Source of the DNA: Phytoamicus setariae
Lineage (GTDB): Bacteria; Pseudomonadota; Alphaproteobacteria; Rhizobiales; Rhizobiaceae
DNA length: 64,000 nt
NCBI RefSeq assembly: GCF_016722925.1
Contig: NZ_JAEQNC010000003.1
Coordinates: 310,001 to 374,000 of the forward strand
Direction of reading: 5' to 3'
Shown in pieces: positions 17,776 through 27,584 of this stretch; position 1 is the first letter of the stretch; each line of letters opens with the position of its first letter. A program made the position numbers and the translations under genes. The notes beneath the pieces are model-generated. The model was not told where the DNA came from. It did no database searches and saw only the letters and a program-made list of their open reading frames with translations.

Positions 17776-19302
17776 TCAGGCCGCAGCTTTCCTCTTCAAT
17801 CCAGCGGCGTAGCGCATGATCTCCTGCTCGGAAATTTCTTCGCCCTCGAGCACGCCGACGATGCGTCCCTCGCGCATCACCGCCACCCGTGTGCAGAGCC
17901 CGATGATCTCCGGCATCTCCGACGACACGACGATGATCGAACGTCCATCACGCGCGAGCGCCGAAATGAAGTGATAGATCTGCTGCTTTGTGCCGACATC
18001 GATACCGCGCGTCGGCTCATCGATGATGATAATATCAGGCTCGGTTTCCATGACCTTCGCGAGCAGTAGCTTCTGCTGGTTGCCGCCTGACATGCGCCCT
18101 GCGACCACATTGCCGTCTCGCACCCGGATGTCGAACCGACGCGTGGCTTTAGCCAGTGCGGCCGCTTCGCTTTTCGGATCGAGGTAGCCGAGCCGTGTAT
18201 GCTGATCGAGCGACTGAAGCGTCAGATTGGCCATCATGCCGGAATTGAGCAACAGCCCCTTGGACTTGCGATCCTTGGTCATATAGCCGAGCCCGTGCAG
18301 GTTCGCGGCGTGCGCATCACCGGATGGGACCACTTCGCCCCTGACCGTCACCTCGCCGGAAGCCCGGGAACGAAGTCCCATGATCGCTTCCATCAACTCC
18401 GTGCGACCTGATCCGATCATTCCGGAAAAGCCGATAATCTCGCCCTTGCGGACTTCAAAGCTCGCATCCTTGACATAGCCTGTGGAGACGGAATTGACGC
18501 GGAGTACAACCTCTTCATCGACATCCGGCTCGGTTTTGGCGGGATAAAGGCTTGAGAGCTCACGCCCGACCATCAGCTGCGCAATCGACTCTCCATCGAG
18601 GATCGCTGTCGGCGACGTCTTCACCCATTGGCCGTCACGCAGCACCGTGACCCGATCGGTCAGCTCCATCACCTCATCCAGCTTGTGGGAGACAAAGACG
18701 AAACTGGTTCCTTGGTCGCGCAGTTTGCGCACTTGCCTGAACAGAAAATTGGTTTCCTCGCGCGACAGGACCGCGGTCGGCTCATCCATGAACACGACGC
18801 GCGCATCACGGCTGATCGCCTTGGCGATCTCGACCATCTGTTTGTCGGCGATGGAAAGCGTGCTGATGAGAGCATTCTCGTCGACATGCGAGCCGAGCAA
18901 ATCGAGCACCCTTCGGGTTTCGGCCCGCATACGCTTGCGATCGAGCACGCCGAAACGGGTCATCTCCCGACCGAGAAACAGGCTCTCTGTGACGGTCAAA
19001 TGTTCGGCGAGATTGAATTCCTGGTGGATGATGACGATGCCCAGCGCCTCGGCGTCACCATTGGCCGGAAGCTTCACAGGCTTGCCGTCAAGAACGATCT
19101 CGCCGGAACTTGGCTGCTCGAAACCGGACATGACCTTGACGAGGGTGGACTTGCCCGCGCCATTCTCGCCCATCAGCGCATGGATTTCGCCGGCCCGGAG
19201 ATCGAAATTGACGCTGAAAAGCACCTGCACGCCATTGAATGACTTGCAGATTCGCCTTGCGGACAGCACCACGGCGCCACCGTCGACGGTCTCCGATTCC
19301 AT
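17776..19302 (-). CDS. ABC transporter ATPase (RbsA-like, double nucleotide-binding domain)
   Basis: A 508-residue ATPase with two tandem nucleotide-binding domains. The first has Walker A GENGAGKST and Walker B VVFMDEPTAVL. The second has the degenerate P-loop GMIGSGRTEL usual for this family, the signature RMSGGNQQKLLLAKV and Walker B IIIDEPTRGIDVGTK. It energises the CUT2 importer with the permease and binding protein downstream. GGAGG lies 6 bases upstream of the ATG. As first gene of the operon it is preceded by the paired operators at 19340-19376, so it is probably repressed by the divergent LacI protein. Confidence 0.93.
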   Translation of the reverse strand: MESETVDGGAVVLSARRICKSFNGVQVLFSVNFDLRAGEIHALMGENGAGKSTLVKVMSGFEQPSSGEIVLDGKPVKLPANGDAEALGIVIIHQEFNLAEHLTVTESLFLGREMTRFGVLDRKRMRAETRRVLDLLGSHVDENALISTLSIADKQMVEIAKAISRDARVVFMDEPTAVLSREETNFLFRQVRKLRDQGTSFVFVSHKLDEVMELTDRVTVLRDGQWVKTSPTAILDGESIAQLMVGRELSSLYPAKTEPDVDEEVVLRVNSVSTGYVKDASFEVRKGEIIGFSGMIGSGRTELMEAIMGLRSRASGEVTVRGEVVPSGDAHAANLHGLGYMTKDRKSKGLLLNSGMMANLTLQSLDQHTRLGYLDPKSEAAALAKATRRFDIRVRDGNVVAGRMSGGNQQKLLLAKVMETEPDIIIIDEPTRGIDVGTKQQIYHFISALARDGRSIIVVSSEMPEIIGLCTRVAVMREGRIVGVLEGEEISEQEIMRYAAGLKRKAAA

Positions 19303-19339
19303 CAGTTCCTCCCTGCGGCTCCCATCCGCTTAATGGTCT

Positions 19340-19376
19340 ATGTAAACCTTTACATCACCAATGTAAAGGTTTACAT
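19340..19376. promoter_or_regulatory. Tandem LacI-type operators in the divergent promoter region
   Basis: ATGTAAACCTTTACAT (19340-19355) and ATGTAAAGGTTTACAT (19361-19376) are exact reverse complements separated by 5 bases. Each arm is itself a 7-2-7 palindrome, so this is two full operators whose centres are 21 bp apart, about two helical turns. They lie 38-74 bases upstream of the ABC ATPase start and about 92-129 bases upstream of the preferred LacI start. This fits cooperative binding by the adjacent LacI regulator, controlling both directions. Confidence 0.85.
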
Positions 19377-19468
19377 TTTTGGATAACACGGATTTTCCGG
19401 GGCCAGCCTTTGACCTCCCGACAACTCTGTGTAGTGTCGCGGCGAACACAGACCCAAGGCAGAATGCA

Positions 19469-20500
19469 GTGTCGAATTCCACGCCCGCAACTATAGAAGA
19501 CGTCGCCCGGATCGCCGAGGTTTCGATCGCGACGGTCTCCCGGGCAATCCACAATCCGGAAAAGGTGGCGAACTCGACCAGGCTGAAGGTCAACCAGGCG
19601 ATCGCGGTCACCGGCTATACGACCAACGCCATGGCGCGCAGCCTGAGGCTCGGCCGGTCGAACATGATCCTGGTCGTCGCACCCGATATCGGCGACCCCA
19701 ATTTCTCCAGCATTCTGGTCGGCCTGGAAAACGAGGCGCGCGCCCACGGCTATGGCATTCTCATCGGCCATACGCAGAACGATGCCCAGCGCGGCCTCGA
19801 ATACCTGAAGTTCCTCAACTCGAATCAGGCGGCCGGGCTCATCCTGTTCACCGGCATCCTGCCTTTCGGCCATCAGACGATGACGGCCCGCCTGCCCCCC
19901 AGCGTCGGCGTGTTCGAGCCGGTTTTCAACGGCGGCATTCCCTATGTCGGCGTCGATGACGTCGAGGGCGCCCGCAAGGCGGTCGATTTGCTGCTGGCAG
20001 AAGGCCATCGCAAAATCGCCTTCATCGGTGATGCGCGTACCCGGCTTGCCTACAACCGGCGTCGCGCCGGCTATGAGGCCGGACTGGATGCAGCCGGCGT
20101 CAGCGCCGATCTGCGGATCGTCATGGAAGGTGACGGCACCATCGAGAGCGGACGGCTCGCCGTCGAACAACTTTTCATGCGCGACACGCTGCCCACCGCC
20201 TTCATGTGCGTCAACGACCAGACCGCGATTGGGGTGATGATCGGGCTGAAGGCGCGCGGTTACGATATCCCGCGGGACTTTTCGGTTACGGGTTTCGACG
20301 ACGTGCCACAGGCCAGCTTCATGACGCCGTCGCTGACCACGATCCGCCAGCCGCGAACCCTGATCGGCAAGCATGCGATGGCGCTGCTGCTGGAACTGCT
20401 CTCCGATGGTCAGCCCACCGAGACTGAAATCCTGCTCAGGCCGGATCTCGTCGTGCGCAATTCGGTCGGACCGCCATCGTCCCGCTGGTCGAAGCGCTGA
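19469..20500 (+). CDS. LacI-family repressor of the sugar ABC operon
   Basis: A LacI/GalR-type regulator of about 343 residues. The N-terminal helix-turn-helix TIEDVARIAEVSIATVSRAI with the hinge helix is followed by a periplasmic-binding-protein-like effector domain ending in the IRQPRTLIGKHAM block. An open frame from a TTG at 19379 would add 30 unconserved residues and abut the operator. The GTG at 19469 has AAGG 9 bases upstream and fits the family N terminus better. It is divergent from the ABC importer operon and shares the operator pair with it, so it most likely represses importer genes until a sugar inducer binds. Confidence 0.88.
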   Translation: MSNSTPATIEDVARIAEVSIATVSRAIHNPEKVANSTRLKVNQAIAVTGYTTNAMARSLRLGRSNMILVVAPDIGDPNFSSILVGLENEARAHGYGILIGHTQNDAQRGLEYLKFLNSNQAAGLILFTGILPFGHQTMTARLPPSVGVFEPVFNGGIPYVGVDDVEGARKAVDLLLAEGHRKIAFIGDARTRLAYNRRRAGYEAGLDAAGVSADLRIVMEGDGTIESGRLAVEQLFMRDTLPTAFMCVNDQTAIGVMIGLKARGYDIPRDFSVTGFDDVPQASFMTPSLTTIRQPRTLIGKHAMALLLELLSDGQPTETEILLRPDLVVRNSVGPPSSRWSKR

Positions 20501-20571
20501 GGCAAGCGCCTGTGGCAGGAGTCGCGCCGCAGGCATTCCGGCACTTGCAGCGCGCTTTCTTGGGCACATCG

Positions 20572-20856
20572 CTAGCCGCTGATGTGGAACTTGGCCGGAA
20601 TCTCCGAAATCGCCACTGATTCGGTACGTACATCGGAAACCATTGCGCCAGGAGGGCCATCCCAGAAGCGCTTGATCATGCTTGCGATCGCCTCGTTGGG
20701 ACCTGCGATCATCGCCAGCACGCTGCCATCTGCTTCGTTGCGCACCCAGCCCGTCAACCCGAGCCGCCTGGCTTCATCCGCCGTCCACACACGGTAACTG
20801 ACGCCCTGCACCCTGCCGCGTATGCGAACCAGTACGGCTTCAATATCAGTGGCCAT
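20572..20856 (-). CDS. Acylphosphatase
   Basis: A 94-residue acylphosphatase. It carries the conserved [19 protein letters not shown] block (catalytic Arg of the phosphate-binding loop) and [17 protein letters not shown] (catalytic Asn). It hydrolyses carboxyl-phosphate bonds such as acetyl or carbamoyl phosphate. The frame is open to 20955, but the ATG at 20856 matches the family length and has GGAGA upstream. It is monocistronic between xylA and the LacI gene. Confidence 0.9.
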   Translation of the reverse strand: MATDIEAVLVRIRGRVQGVSYRVWTADEARRLGLTGWVRNEADGSVLAMIAGPNEAIASMIKRFWDGPPGAMVSDVRTESVAISEIPAKFHISG

Positions 20857-21023
20857 GACCGTCTCTCCGATCAATCGACGAAGATCAGAATGGAAATGTT
20901 TGCCAGCAAATGCAAGCAATCTTGATTGTTGGCCCGCGGCTGCAGGCGAAAGCAACGTTGTTCAGGCCGCGCGCTCGACGAGAACAATTCCGTTGCTCTG
21001 GTCAGCGCTCGGGGCTGAAACAG

Positions 21024-21062
21024 AAAAGAGCCGAAAAGCATCTGCTTCCCGGCCCCTTTTCA
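21024..21062 (-). terminator. Imperfect terminator after xylA
   Basis: On the minus strand AAAAGGGGCCGG pairs imperfectly with CGGCTCTTTT around a 15-base loop and ends in a short T run. It lies about 17 bases past the xylA stop. Confidence 0.5.
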
Positions 21063-21078
21063 GCAAAACAGCGCCAAA

Positions 21079-22386
21079 TTACACGTAGCGATTGACGATG
21101 TTTTCCAACAGCTCCTGCTTGCCGGATTTCGGCTGCGGATTGATGTCCTTGGCCTCGACCATCGCTGCGATGCTCTCGAGCGACGAGGACTTGTCCAACA
21201 TCTTCTTCGCTTCCGCACCGTTCCAGCCGGCATAGCGTTCATCGAGCGGTGCTGAAAGCGCCTTGTCCTCGATCATCGCAGCGGCAGCCTTCAGGCCACG
21301 GGCGCAGCAATCCATGCCGCCGATATGGCCGATCAGCAGATCTTCCGGATCAATCGACTGACGGCGCAGCTTGGCGTCGAAATTGGTGCCGCCGGTCTTG
21401 AAGCCGCCGCCCGCCAGGACCTGGTAGTAGGCGAGCGCCATTTCCGGGACGTTGTTGGGGAACTGGTCGGTGTCCCAGCCTGACTGGTAGTCGTTGCGGT
21501 TCATGTCGATCGAGCCGAAGATGCCCAACGCATTGGCGAGTGCCAGTTCGTGCTCGAAGGTGTGGCCGGCGAGGATCGCATGGCCCTGCTCGATATTGAC
21601 CTTCACCTCGTTTTCGAGGCCATACTTCTTCAGGAAGCCGTAGACGGTTGCGACGTCGTAGTCGTACTGGTGCTTGGACGGCTCCTGCGGCTTCGGCTCG
21701 ATCAGGATCGCGCCTTTGAAGCCGATCTTGTGCTTGTATTCGACAACCATCTGCAGGAAACGGCCCATATGGTCCAGTTCCTTCTTAAGATCGGTATTGA
21801 GCAATGTCTCGTAGCCTTCTCGGCCGCCCCAGAGCACGTAGTTCTCGCCACCGAGTTTCTGGGTGGCGTCCATGCAGGTCTTTACCGTCGCTGCGGCAAA
21901 GGCGAATACATCCGGATCCGGATTGGTCGCCGCACCCGACATGTAGCGCCGGTTGGAGAACATGTTGGCCGTGCCCCACAGCAGCTTGACGCCCGTCGCC
22001 GCCTGCTTCTCCGCGAAGTAGTCGACGATTTCGTTTAGGTTCCTGGTGTTCTCCGCAAAATTCTTGCCTTCCGGGCGCACGTCGGCATCGTGGAAGCAAT
22101 AATAGGGCGTGCCGAGGAGCGAGAAGAATTCGAAGGCGACGTCGGCCTTCAGCTTGGCCGCTTCCATCGAATCCTTGAACCACGGACGCTCGAAGGTGTT
22201 GCCGCCGAACGGATCGGTGCCCGGCCAGACGAAGGTGTGCCAGTAGGCGATGGCAAAGCGCAAATGATCTTCCATGCGCTTGCCCATGACGATCTCGTCG
22301 GGATTGTAGTGGTGATAGGCCAGCGGACTGGTGCTTGTCGGATCGTATTTTATCTTCTCGATATTGCCGAAAAAGCCGGTACTCAT
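21079..22386 (-). CDS. xylA: Xylose isomerase
   Basis: A 435-residue class II D-xylose isomerase converting D-xylose to D-xylulose. Seen: the catalytic-His segment [13 protein letters not shown], the metal-ligand block [18 protein letters not shown] with the conserved Glu and Lys, and [19 protein letters not shown]-type residues (here [18 protein letters not shown]). AAGGAGGAGA precedes the ATG. It is transcribed after xylB with a 32-base gap, in an operon that starts with a LacI regulator. Confidence 0.97.
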   Translation of the reverse strand: MSTGFFGNIEKIKYDPTSTSPLAYHHYNPDEIVMGKRMEDHLRFAIAYWHTFVWPGTDPFGGNTFERPWFKDSMEAAKLKADVAFEFFSLLGTPYYCFHDADVRPEGKNFAENTRNLNEIVDYFAEKQAATGVKLLWGTANMFSNRRYMSGAATNPDPDVFAFAAATVKTCMDATQKLGGENYVLWGGREGYETLLNTDLKKELDHMGRFLQMVVEYKHKIGFKGAILIEPKPQEPSKHQYDYDVATVYGFLKKYGLENEVKVNIEQGHAILAGHTFEHELALANALGIFGSIDMNRNDYQSGWDTDQFPNNVPEMALAYYQVLAGGGFKTGGTNFDAKLRRQSIDPEDLLIGHIGGMDCCARGLKAAAAMIEDKALSAPLDERYAGWNGAEAKKMLDKSSSLESIAAMVEAKDINPQPKSGKQELLENIVNRYV

Positions 22387-22418
22387 GAGATCTCCTCCTT
22401 GAAAGGGTGTTTGTCGGG

Positions 22419-23873
22419 TCAGGCAACCAGGGCTGCGATGGCGGGATAGAGGCTGCGGTAGCGCTGATAGGCGGCTTCGTATTCCGCGGTCAGCGCCAAG
22501 TCGGGTTCGATGGTTCGGGATGTTTCCGGCGGCGTGCAGACGGCAACCGGATCGGCCCCGCTTTCCGCAATCAGGCCCAGACGCGCCGCACCGAAGGCCG
22601 CACCGAAATCGCCGTCCGCCGGGATATCGACCGGCACACCGAGGGCCGTGGCGATCGATTTCAGCCAGTAAAGCGAACGCGAACCGCCGCCGATCGCCGT
22701 GACGCGGGAAATGCTCGTGCCGGCACTCTTCAGCGCCTCGAAATTGTCGCGGAAAGCGAAAGACACGCCTTCGAGCACTGCCTGGGTCAGCACGGCGCGT
22801 TCGCTTTCGTGACCCAGCCCGGCAAAGACCCCGCGAATGGCAGCATCATTGTGCGGCGTGCGCTCGCCCGAAAGATAGGGAAGGAAACTCACCGGACCAG
22901 GCGCCCTCAGGCCATCCCCCAATTCTTGCGTCAGGTCGGCGGCGTATTTGCCGGTGATGCCGGAATACCAGTTGAGCGCATCGGTGGCGCTGAGGATCAC
23001 ACCCATCTGATGCCAGGTGTTGGGGAGCGCGTGGCAGAAGGCATGCACCGCGCTTTCAGGATTGGGCAAGTAGCTGGAATTGGCGGCAAACAGCACGCCC
23101 GAAGTGCCAAGCGAAACAAACGCCGCCCCCTCGCTGACGGTGCCCATGCCGCAGGCCGAGGCGGCGTTGTCGCCTGCCCCGCCGGCGATGACCACACCCC
23201 GCCCCATACCCCATTTTGCTGCAAGTTCGTGGCTGAGCGTGCCGGCGCTGTCGGTGCCTTCCACGAGATCAGGCATCTGCTTTTCTTCAAGGTCAGTTGC
23301 AGCCAACAGCCCCGAAGACCATTTGCGCGTGCCGGTGTCGAGCCAGCTCGTTCCAGCTGAATCCGACATTTCGGACATGTGCTCGCCGGACAGCCATAGC
23401 CTCAGGTAATCCTTGGGCAACAGCACCCAGCGGATCTGCTTGAAGATCTCCGGCTCGTTGTTTCTCACCCAGGAGAGTTTCGGTGCCGTAAAGCCGGGAA
23501 AGACGATATTGCCGGTGATTGCCCGGAAGCGGGGGTCGGCATCAAGCGCCGCCGCCTCGCGATGGGAGCGAGTGTCATTCCAGAGAATGCAGGGACGCAA
23601 CACCTGATCGTGCTTGTCGAGCAAGGTCGCGCCATGCATCTGTCCCGAAAGGCCGATGCCCTTGACGGCGGCGAGTTCGGATGGATGGGCCGCCTGCAGC
23701 CCGGCAATGGCCTCCTCGGTGGCACGGATCCAGTCGGCCGGAACCTGCTCGGACCAACCGGAATGTGGACGCGAGACATCGAGCGCGCCATGTGCCGCGC
23801 CGATGATCTTCTGGTTGCCATCCATCAGCATGGCTTTCACGCCCGAAGTGCCGAGATCAAGTCCGAGATACAT
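22419..23873 (-). CDS. xylB: Xylulokinase
   Basis: A 484-residue FGGY-family kinase that phosphorylates D-xylulose to xylulose 5-phosphate. The phosphate-binding loop [13 protein letters not shown] is at the N terminus, [11 protein letters not shown] is the FGGY-type substrate loop, and [14 protein letters not shown] and [15 protein letters not shown] lie in the C-terminal actin-like domain. GGAGG lies upstream of the ATG. It sits between the LacI gene (21-base gap) and xylA (32-base gap), indicating one operon. Confidence 0.96.
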   Translation of the reverse strand: MYLGLDLGTSGVKAMLMDGNQKIIGAAHGALDVSRPHSGWSEQVPADWIRATEEAIAGLQAAHPSELAAVKGIGLSGQMHGATLLDKHDQVLRPCILWNDTRSHREAAALDADPRFRAITGNIVFPGFTAPKLSWVRNNEPEIFKQIRWVLLPKDYLRLWLSGEHMSEMSDSAGTSWLDTGTRKWSSGLLAATDLEEKQMPDLVEGTDSAGTLSHELAAKWGMGRGVVIAGGAGDNAASACGMGTVSEGAAFVSLGTSGVLFAANSSYLPNPESAVHAFCHALPNTWHQMGVILSATDALNWYSGITGKYAADLTQELGDGLRAPGPVSFLPYLSGERTPHNDAAIRGVFAGLGHESERAVLTQAVLEGVSFAFRDNFEALKSAGTSISRVTAIGGGSRSLYWLKSIATALGVPVDIPADGDFGAAFGAARLGLIAESGADPVAVCTPPETSRTIEPDLALTAEYEAAYQRYRSLYPAIAALVA

Positions 23874-23894
23874 AGCTATCCTCCCCCTGCCCTT

Positions 23895-24923
23895 TCACGG
23901 CAGATTGTCCTTCAAGAATATGTCGATACGGATGCGCTCCTGCGCAGCGACCACCGGCTGCCCATCGATCCTCGCCTTGAGTACGCGGATCGCGCTGCGG
24001 ACCTCATGGCCGGCATCCTGGTTGAGCACGGCATCGATCAGTCCGGTTTGCAGCGCCTCGCGCGTAAAAGGTGTCAGCTCGTGGACGATGGTGACCGGCA
24101 CGCCGGCAGCGTGTCGCCGCGCCTCCAGCGCTTTTACCAGGCCGCGATTGCCTGCACCGAGATTGTATATCCCGGCGAGATTGGGGTGGTCCGAGAGCGT
24201 ATCGGCAACAAGTGCGTGCGCCGCATTCGGGTCGTCGTGACTTTCCATAACGGGCAAGATTTGCAGGGACGGCGCAATGTCGTGCAGGCGCTCGCGAAAC
24301 CCCTCAAGGCGGTCCCGATGATCGCCCACCAGCATCGAACCGGCGATCACGGCAACCTTACCTTGCCGCCCGGCCAGGAACCGGCCCATGAGCCTGCCAG
24401 CCGTGCGGCCCGCCGCAACGTTGTCGACGCCGGCAAAATGATCGCGCAAGGCCGCGGGCAGGTCTGAGACCAGGGTAACGACGATTGTGCCGGTCTCCCG
24501 CAGCCTTTCGATGGCTGCGTGGACTTCAGGCGCATCGACGGCAACGACCGCAACCCCCGCCGGCGGAATTTCCAATAGGCTTTCAAGGCATTTCACCAGT
24601 GCTGCTGCATCGAAAGCCGGGACATCTATGAGCCGGATAGCGATCCGTTCCTGCATCGAGCGGCCTGCCGCCGCTTCGACCTCGGATCGGAGACCGGCCA
24701 TGAAGGAGTTTTCGCCCTGTGGAACGATGAAGACGAGGGGATAGATGCGGCTCTTGGCGAGGTTTGCCGCGGCCATATCCCTGATGAAGCCGATACGGGC
24801 GATCGCGTCCTCGACCTTGGCGCGCGTCTGCGTCCTCACCCCCGGTCGGCGGTTTAGCACCCGGTCGACCGTGGCAAGGCTGACGCCCGCCGCCTCAGCG
24901 ATATCGTGAACCGTTGGCCGCAT
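23895..24923 (-). CDS. LacI-family regulator of the xylose operon
   Basis: A 342-residue LacI-type regulator. Its HTH is TVHDIAEAAGVSLATVDRVL (Asp-Arg in place of the usual Ser-Arg), and its sugar-binding domain resembles periplasmic binding proteins (VAVVAVDAPEVHAAIERL, HFAGVDNVAAGRTAGRLMGRF). AGGAGG lies close to the ATG. Being first in the row LacI-xylB-xylA it probably senses xylose or a derivative and regulates its own operon. I could not identify a convincing operator in the gap upstream. Confidence 0.85.
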   Translation of the reverse strand: MRPTVHDIAEAAGVSLATVDRVLNRRPGVRTQTRAKVEDAIARIGFIRDMAAANLAKSRIYPLVFIVPQGENSFMAGLRSEVEAAAGRSMQERIAIRLIDVPAFDAAALVKCLESLLEIPPAGVAVVAVDAPEVHAAIERLRETGTIVVTLVSDLPAALRDHFAGVDNVAAGRTAGRLMGRFLAGRQGKVAVIAGSMLVGDHRDRLEGFRERLHDIAPSLQILPVMESHDDPNAAHALVADTLSDHPNLAGIYNLGAGNRGLVKALEARRHAAGVPVTIVHELTPFTREALQTGLIDAVLNQDAGHEVRSAIRVLKARIDGQPVVAAQERIRIDIFLKDNLP

Positions 24924-25040
24924 TTCTCCTCCTGGCGGGGTGTCTTACAGGAGATTTTGAGGTACGTAAATCAGAAATAGTTTGCTAAGGGACTCAATTT
25001 GCCCGCAGCATCGATGGAGGATGTTTGCCCTTCACCCTGA

Positions 25041-25147
25041 CCCTCTCCCCGCAGGCGGGGAGAGGGGACGATGGGGTCACTGACAGTGCTACAAATCCCT
25101 TCGTCCCGTCATTACGGGGAGAAGGTGGCGGCAGCCGGATGAGGGGG
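25041..25147. repeat. RIME-like intergenic palindromic mosaic, copy 2
   Basis: A CCCTCTCCCCGC / GCGGGGAGAGGG hairpin (25041-25052, 25055-25066) is followed 40 bases later by CGGGGAGAAGGTGGCGGCAG and GGATGAGGGGG (to 25147). The second block matches copy 1 near 14343-14395. The element lies between the DUF1993 gene and the xylose regulator and contains no gene. Confidence 0.7.
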
Positions 25148-25173
25148 CAAAGATCAGAAGGCTGTTGTGAGTT

Positions 25174-25680
25174 TTATTCCCGGCCCATGAACATGCTCTT
25201 GCCGAGCGGCATGCCGTTATGACGCAGGATGGCGTAGGCTGTCGTCACGTGGAAATAGAAGTTCGGCAAGGCAAAACCGATGAGATAGCCCTCGCCGGTG
25301 AAGTTCATCTCCCCCCGCGGGAATTTCAGCACGATATCGGCGTTCTCGCGGCCTTCCATCTGCGCGGCCGAAACGTCACCGATAAGATCGACGGTCTTGT
25401 CGATCCGGGCATGCAGGTCGGCAAAGCTCTGCTCCGTATCTGCGAGCGATGGCAGCGGCAGGCCAGCGGTGCGATAGAACGCACCCTTTGCATGATCGGA
25501 GGAGAGCTGTACCTGGCTGATCAGGCTGCGCATGTCGGGCGCCAGCCGTGCGTTGAGCAGCACGGACGGATCTATTTTCTTCTCGGTACAGAAAGCTTCT
25601 GCCTGGTTGAGGGCAGCTTTGAGGCCTTTGAAGCGCGGAAGGATGGAAAGCGTCGCGACGGAATGCAGGGAAATCGACAT
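25174..25680 (-). CDS. DUF1993 family protein
   Basis: A 168-residue protein I place in the DUF1993 family (DinB-like four-helix fold). Recognised segments are an N-terminal MSISLHSVATLSILPRFKGL, a central LAPDMRSLISQVQLSSDHAKGA, and NFYFHVTTAYAILRHNGMPLGK at the C terminus. The ATG at 25680 has AGGA upstream; ten extra upstream codons in the open frame lack support. Function is unknown. It stands alone, with a repeat element downstream. Confidence 0.85.
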   Translation of the reverse strand: MSISLHSVATLSILPRFKGLKAALNQAEAFCTEKKIDPSVLLNARLAPDMRSLISQVQLSSDHAKGAFYRTAGLPLPSLADTEQSFADLHARIDKTVDLIGDVSAAQMEGRENADIVLKFPRGEMNFTGEGYLIGFALPNFYFHVTTAYAILRHNGMPLGKSMFMGRE

Positions 25681-25771
25681 GGCTGATCCTGACAAATGTT
25701 GAGGGACCATTCAGATGTGATGTGCACCCCTGCCCATTACCAGCGCCCGGCGTCAAATTTTTGACGGCGCT

Positions 25772-26854
25772 TCAGCCCTGCAGCGAGGCCATCAGGAACG
25801 TCAGGCCGAAGAGGATCACGGCAATGGCGCCCGCGATCTCGATCGCATTGCCGATCCACAGCGCCCGCGATCCGGAACCCGCGTAGCGGATCGCCGCATC
25901 CTTGGCCGTCACCGCGATGGTTGCGAGGATCGAGACCGTGATCGCAGTGCCGACCGACATGGCAAACACCGAGAGCACGCCGCCGAGGTAAAGCCCGTTG
26001 AGAAAGGCGAAGGTGAGTACGAAGATCGCACCGGAACAGGGGCGGAGGCCCACCGCCATGATCGCCCCCCAGGCATCGGCAAGCGAAAACCTATCGCCGG
26101 AGACCATTTCGGGCGATGGCGCATGCGCATGACCACATACCGCGCAGACTTCACCGGCTGCATGCGCATGGTTCAAGCCGGGCCCATGCGAATGGGCATG
26201 ATCGTGGCCTTCGCGGAAATTCATGCCCATGGCGACCGCCAGCTCGGGGGCCGGCGTGGCAAAACTCATGGCCGGGCGCACGAGCATGCTCTTCAGCTTG
26301 CGTGACAGAAGATAGAGCCCGAACACCATGATCAGGCCAAACGAGGCGATCTCCAGCCAGCGCGAGGCGTCGGTCATGGTGATGGTGCTGCCGCGCAGGA
26401 TAAGGAAGCCGGCACTGGTCACCAGAATTGCCACAGCGCCCTGAACGAAGGCCGACAGGAACGATATCAGCACGCCGCGCTTCAACTCGGTTTCGTTGGC
26501 GATCATGTAAGACGAAATCACCGCCTTGCCGTGACCCGGTCCTGCCGCATGAAAGATGCCGTAGAGAAAGGAAATGCCGACCAGCCACCACAGTTGCCAG
26601 GCGTCGGTGCGCATGGCTTTCAGCGACGTCGTCAGCGCCCGGTAGAATTCCTGTTGCCTGGCATTGATGAACAGCAGCACGGGCTCGAGCCACGGCATGT
26701 AGGTCATGACGAAGCCGGAGGGCGCACCGGCCCCCGGCTCAACATTGCCGAGTCCGAGGGAGGACGCATGGGCAAGCGTTGCGGTGGCGGCAAATGCGCA
26801 CAGCGTCGCAATGACGGACCTGAATTGCCCGGATCGATGCGGGAAAGATCTCAT
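25772..26854 (-). CDS. NicO/RcnA-like nickel/cobalt transporter
   Basis: A membrane protein of about 360 residues in the high-affinity nickel-transport (NicO) superfamily. It has an N-terminal signal-like segment, about six or seven membrane helices, a HAAGPGHGKAV motif typical of RcnA/NicO, and a histidine-rich cytoplasmic loop (HDHAHSHGPGLNHAHA, then CGHAHA) that probably binds Ni2+ or Co2+. A second motif GLRPCSGAIFVL follows the loop. The ATG at 26854 shares one base with the stop of the DUF1007 gene (TGATG); a GTG at 26860 is an alternative. Members either export or import Ni/Co; the RcnA-like motif pattern favours export. Confidence 0.88.
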   Translation of the reverse strand: MRSFPHRSGQFRSVIATLCAFAATATLAHASSLGLGNVEPGAGAPSGFVMTYMPWLEPVLLFINARQQEFYRALTTSLKAMRTDAWQLWWLVGISFLYGIFHAAGPGHGKAVISSYMIANETELKRGVLISFLSAFVQGAVAILVTSAGFLILRGSTITMTDASRWLEIASFGLIMVFGLYLLSRKLKSMLVRPAMSFATPAPELAVAMGMNFREGHDHAHSHGPGLNHAHAAGEVCAVCGHAHAPSPEMVSGDRFSLADAWGAIMAVGLRPCSGAIFVLTFAFLNGLYLGGVLSVFAMSVGTAITVSILATIAVTAKDAAIRYAGSGSRALWIGNAIEIAGAIAVILFGLTFLMASLQG

Positions 26855-27492
26855 CAGCACGTCACCTCCGCACGGGTGGCGAATAGTTTTGACATATCGG
26901 TGCCGGTCGGATCGTTGAAGAAGGCATCAGTCAGCGACGACTTGTTTTCGGCGATCACCTCATCGGGATCGGGCCGAACGATGGCGCTCTTGCAGGCGCC
27001 GAACGCCCCCATCAGCACCACATCCTTGTCGCTGGGAAAGTCGATGGAGGCGTAAAGCGTCGGATCGTAGATGCCGAAGGTCAGCTTGCCCTTGAGATTC
27101 ATCGGCTGGGCGGGCTTGATGGCAAAAAACATCAACAACTGCCCATCCTTGTAGTCGACATTGATCCTGTCGGGCTTGGCGACTTTCACCGGCTTTCCAT
27201 TGTCGGTCAGCGTCGTGTAGTAGCCGAACTCTTCCAAGGAGGTCAGGACGGTCTTGCCGATTTCCTCAAGCTCCGGCGGATCGAGCTTCAGGTTGGCGTT
27301 CTTGTCGAAATCCATCAGCACGCTGGAGGAAAACACTTCATCGAAGCGCCAGATGTTGTGCAACTCGGTGATCTGAGCGTCGTCGTTCGCCACGATCTCC
27401 AGCCGCGCATCGGCAAAGACATGCGGATGGGCCGCTGCCACGACAGGCGCAAAAACGAGCGAAGCCAGGAGCGGCAGAAGTGTCTTGTTCAT
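26854..27492 (-). CDS. DUF1007 family periplasmic protein
   Basis: A 212-residue secreted protein with a signal peptide ending VVAAAHPHVFADARLEI. DUF1007 proteins are regularly encoded beside NicO/RcnA-type nickel/cobalt transporters, as here with a TGATG overlap. The HPHVF at the predicted mature N terminus and the acidic stretch FDKNANLKLDPPELEE (EF-hand-like) may bind metal. The open frame continues to 27729, but the ATG at 27492 gives the family start. Likely role: periplasmic partner of the Ni/Co transporter. Confidence 0.85.
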   Translation of the reverse strand: MNKTLLPLLASLVFAPVVAAAHPHVFADARLEIVANDDAQITELHNIWRFDEVFSSSVLMDFDKNANLKLDPPELEEIGKTVLTSLEEFGYYTTLTDNGKPVKVAKPDRINVDYKDGQLLMFFAIKPAQPMNLKGKLTFGIYDPTLYASIDFPSDKDVVLMGAFGACKSAIVRPDPDEVIAENKSSLTDAFFNDPTGTDMSKLFATRAEVTC

Positions 27493-27584
27493 TTTGGAAA
27501 TCGCATCCTCAATCTTGCCGGGCAGAAAGCGCAAGAATGAGTCGAAATTCCGGCCCGGCCGTAAATTCAAGCGCGTCGCGCTGC

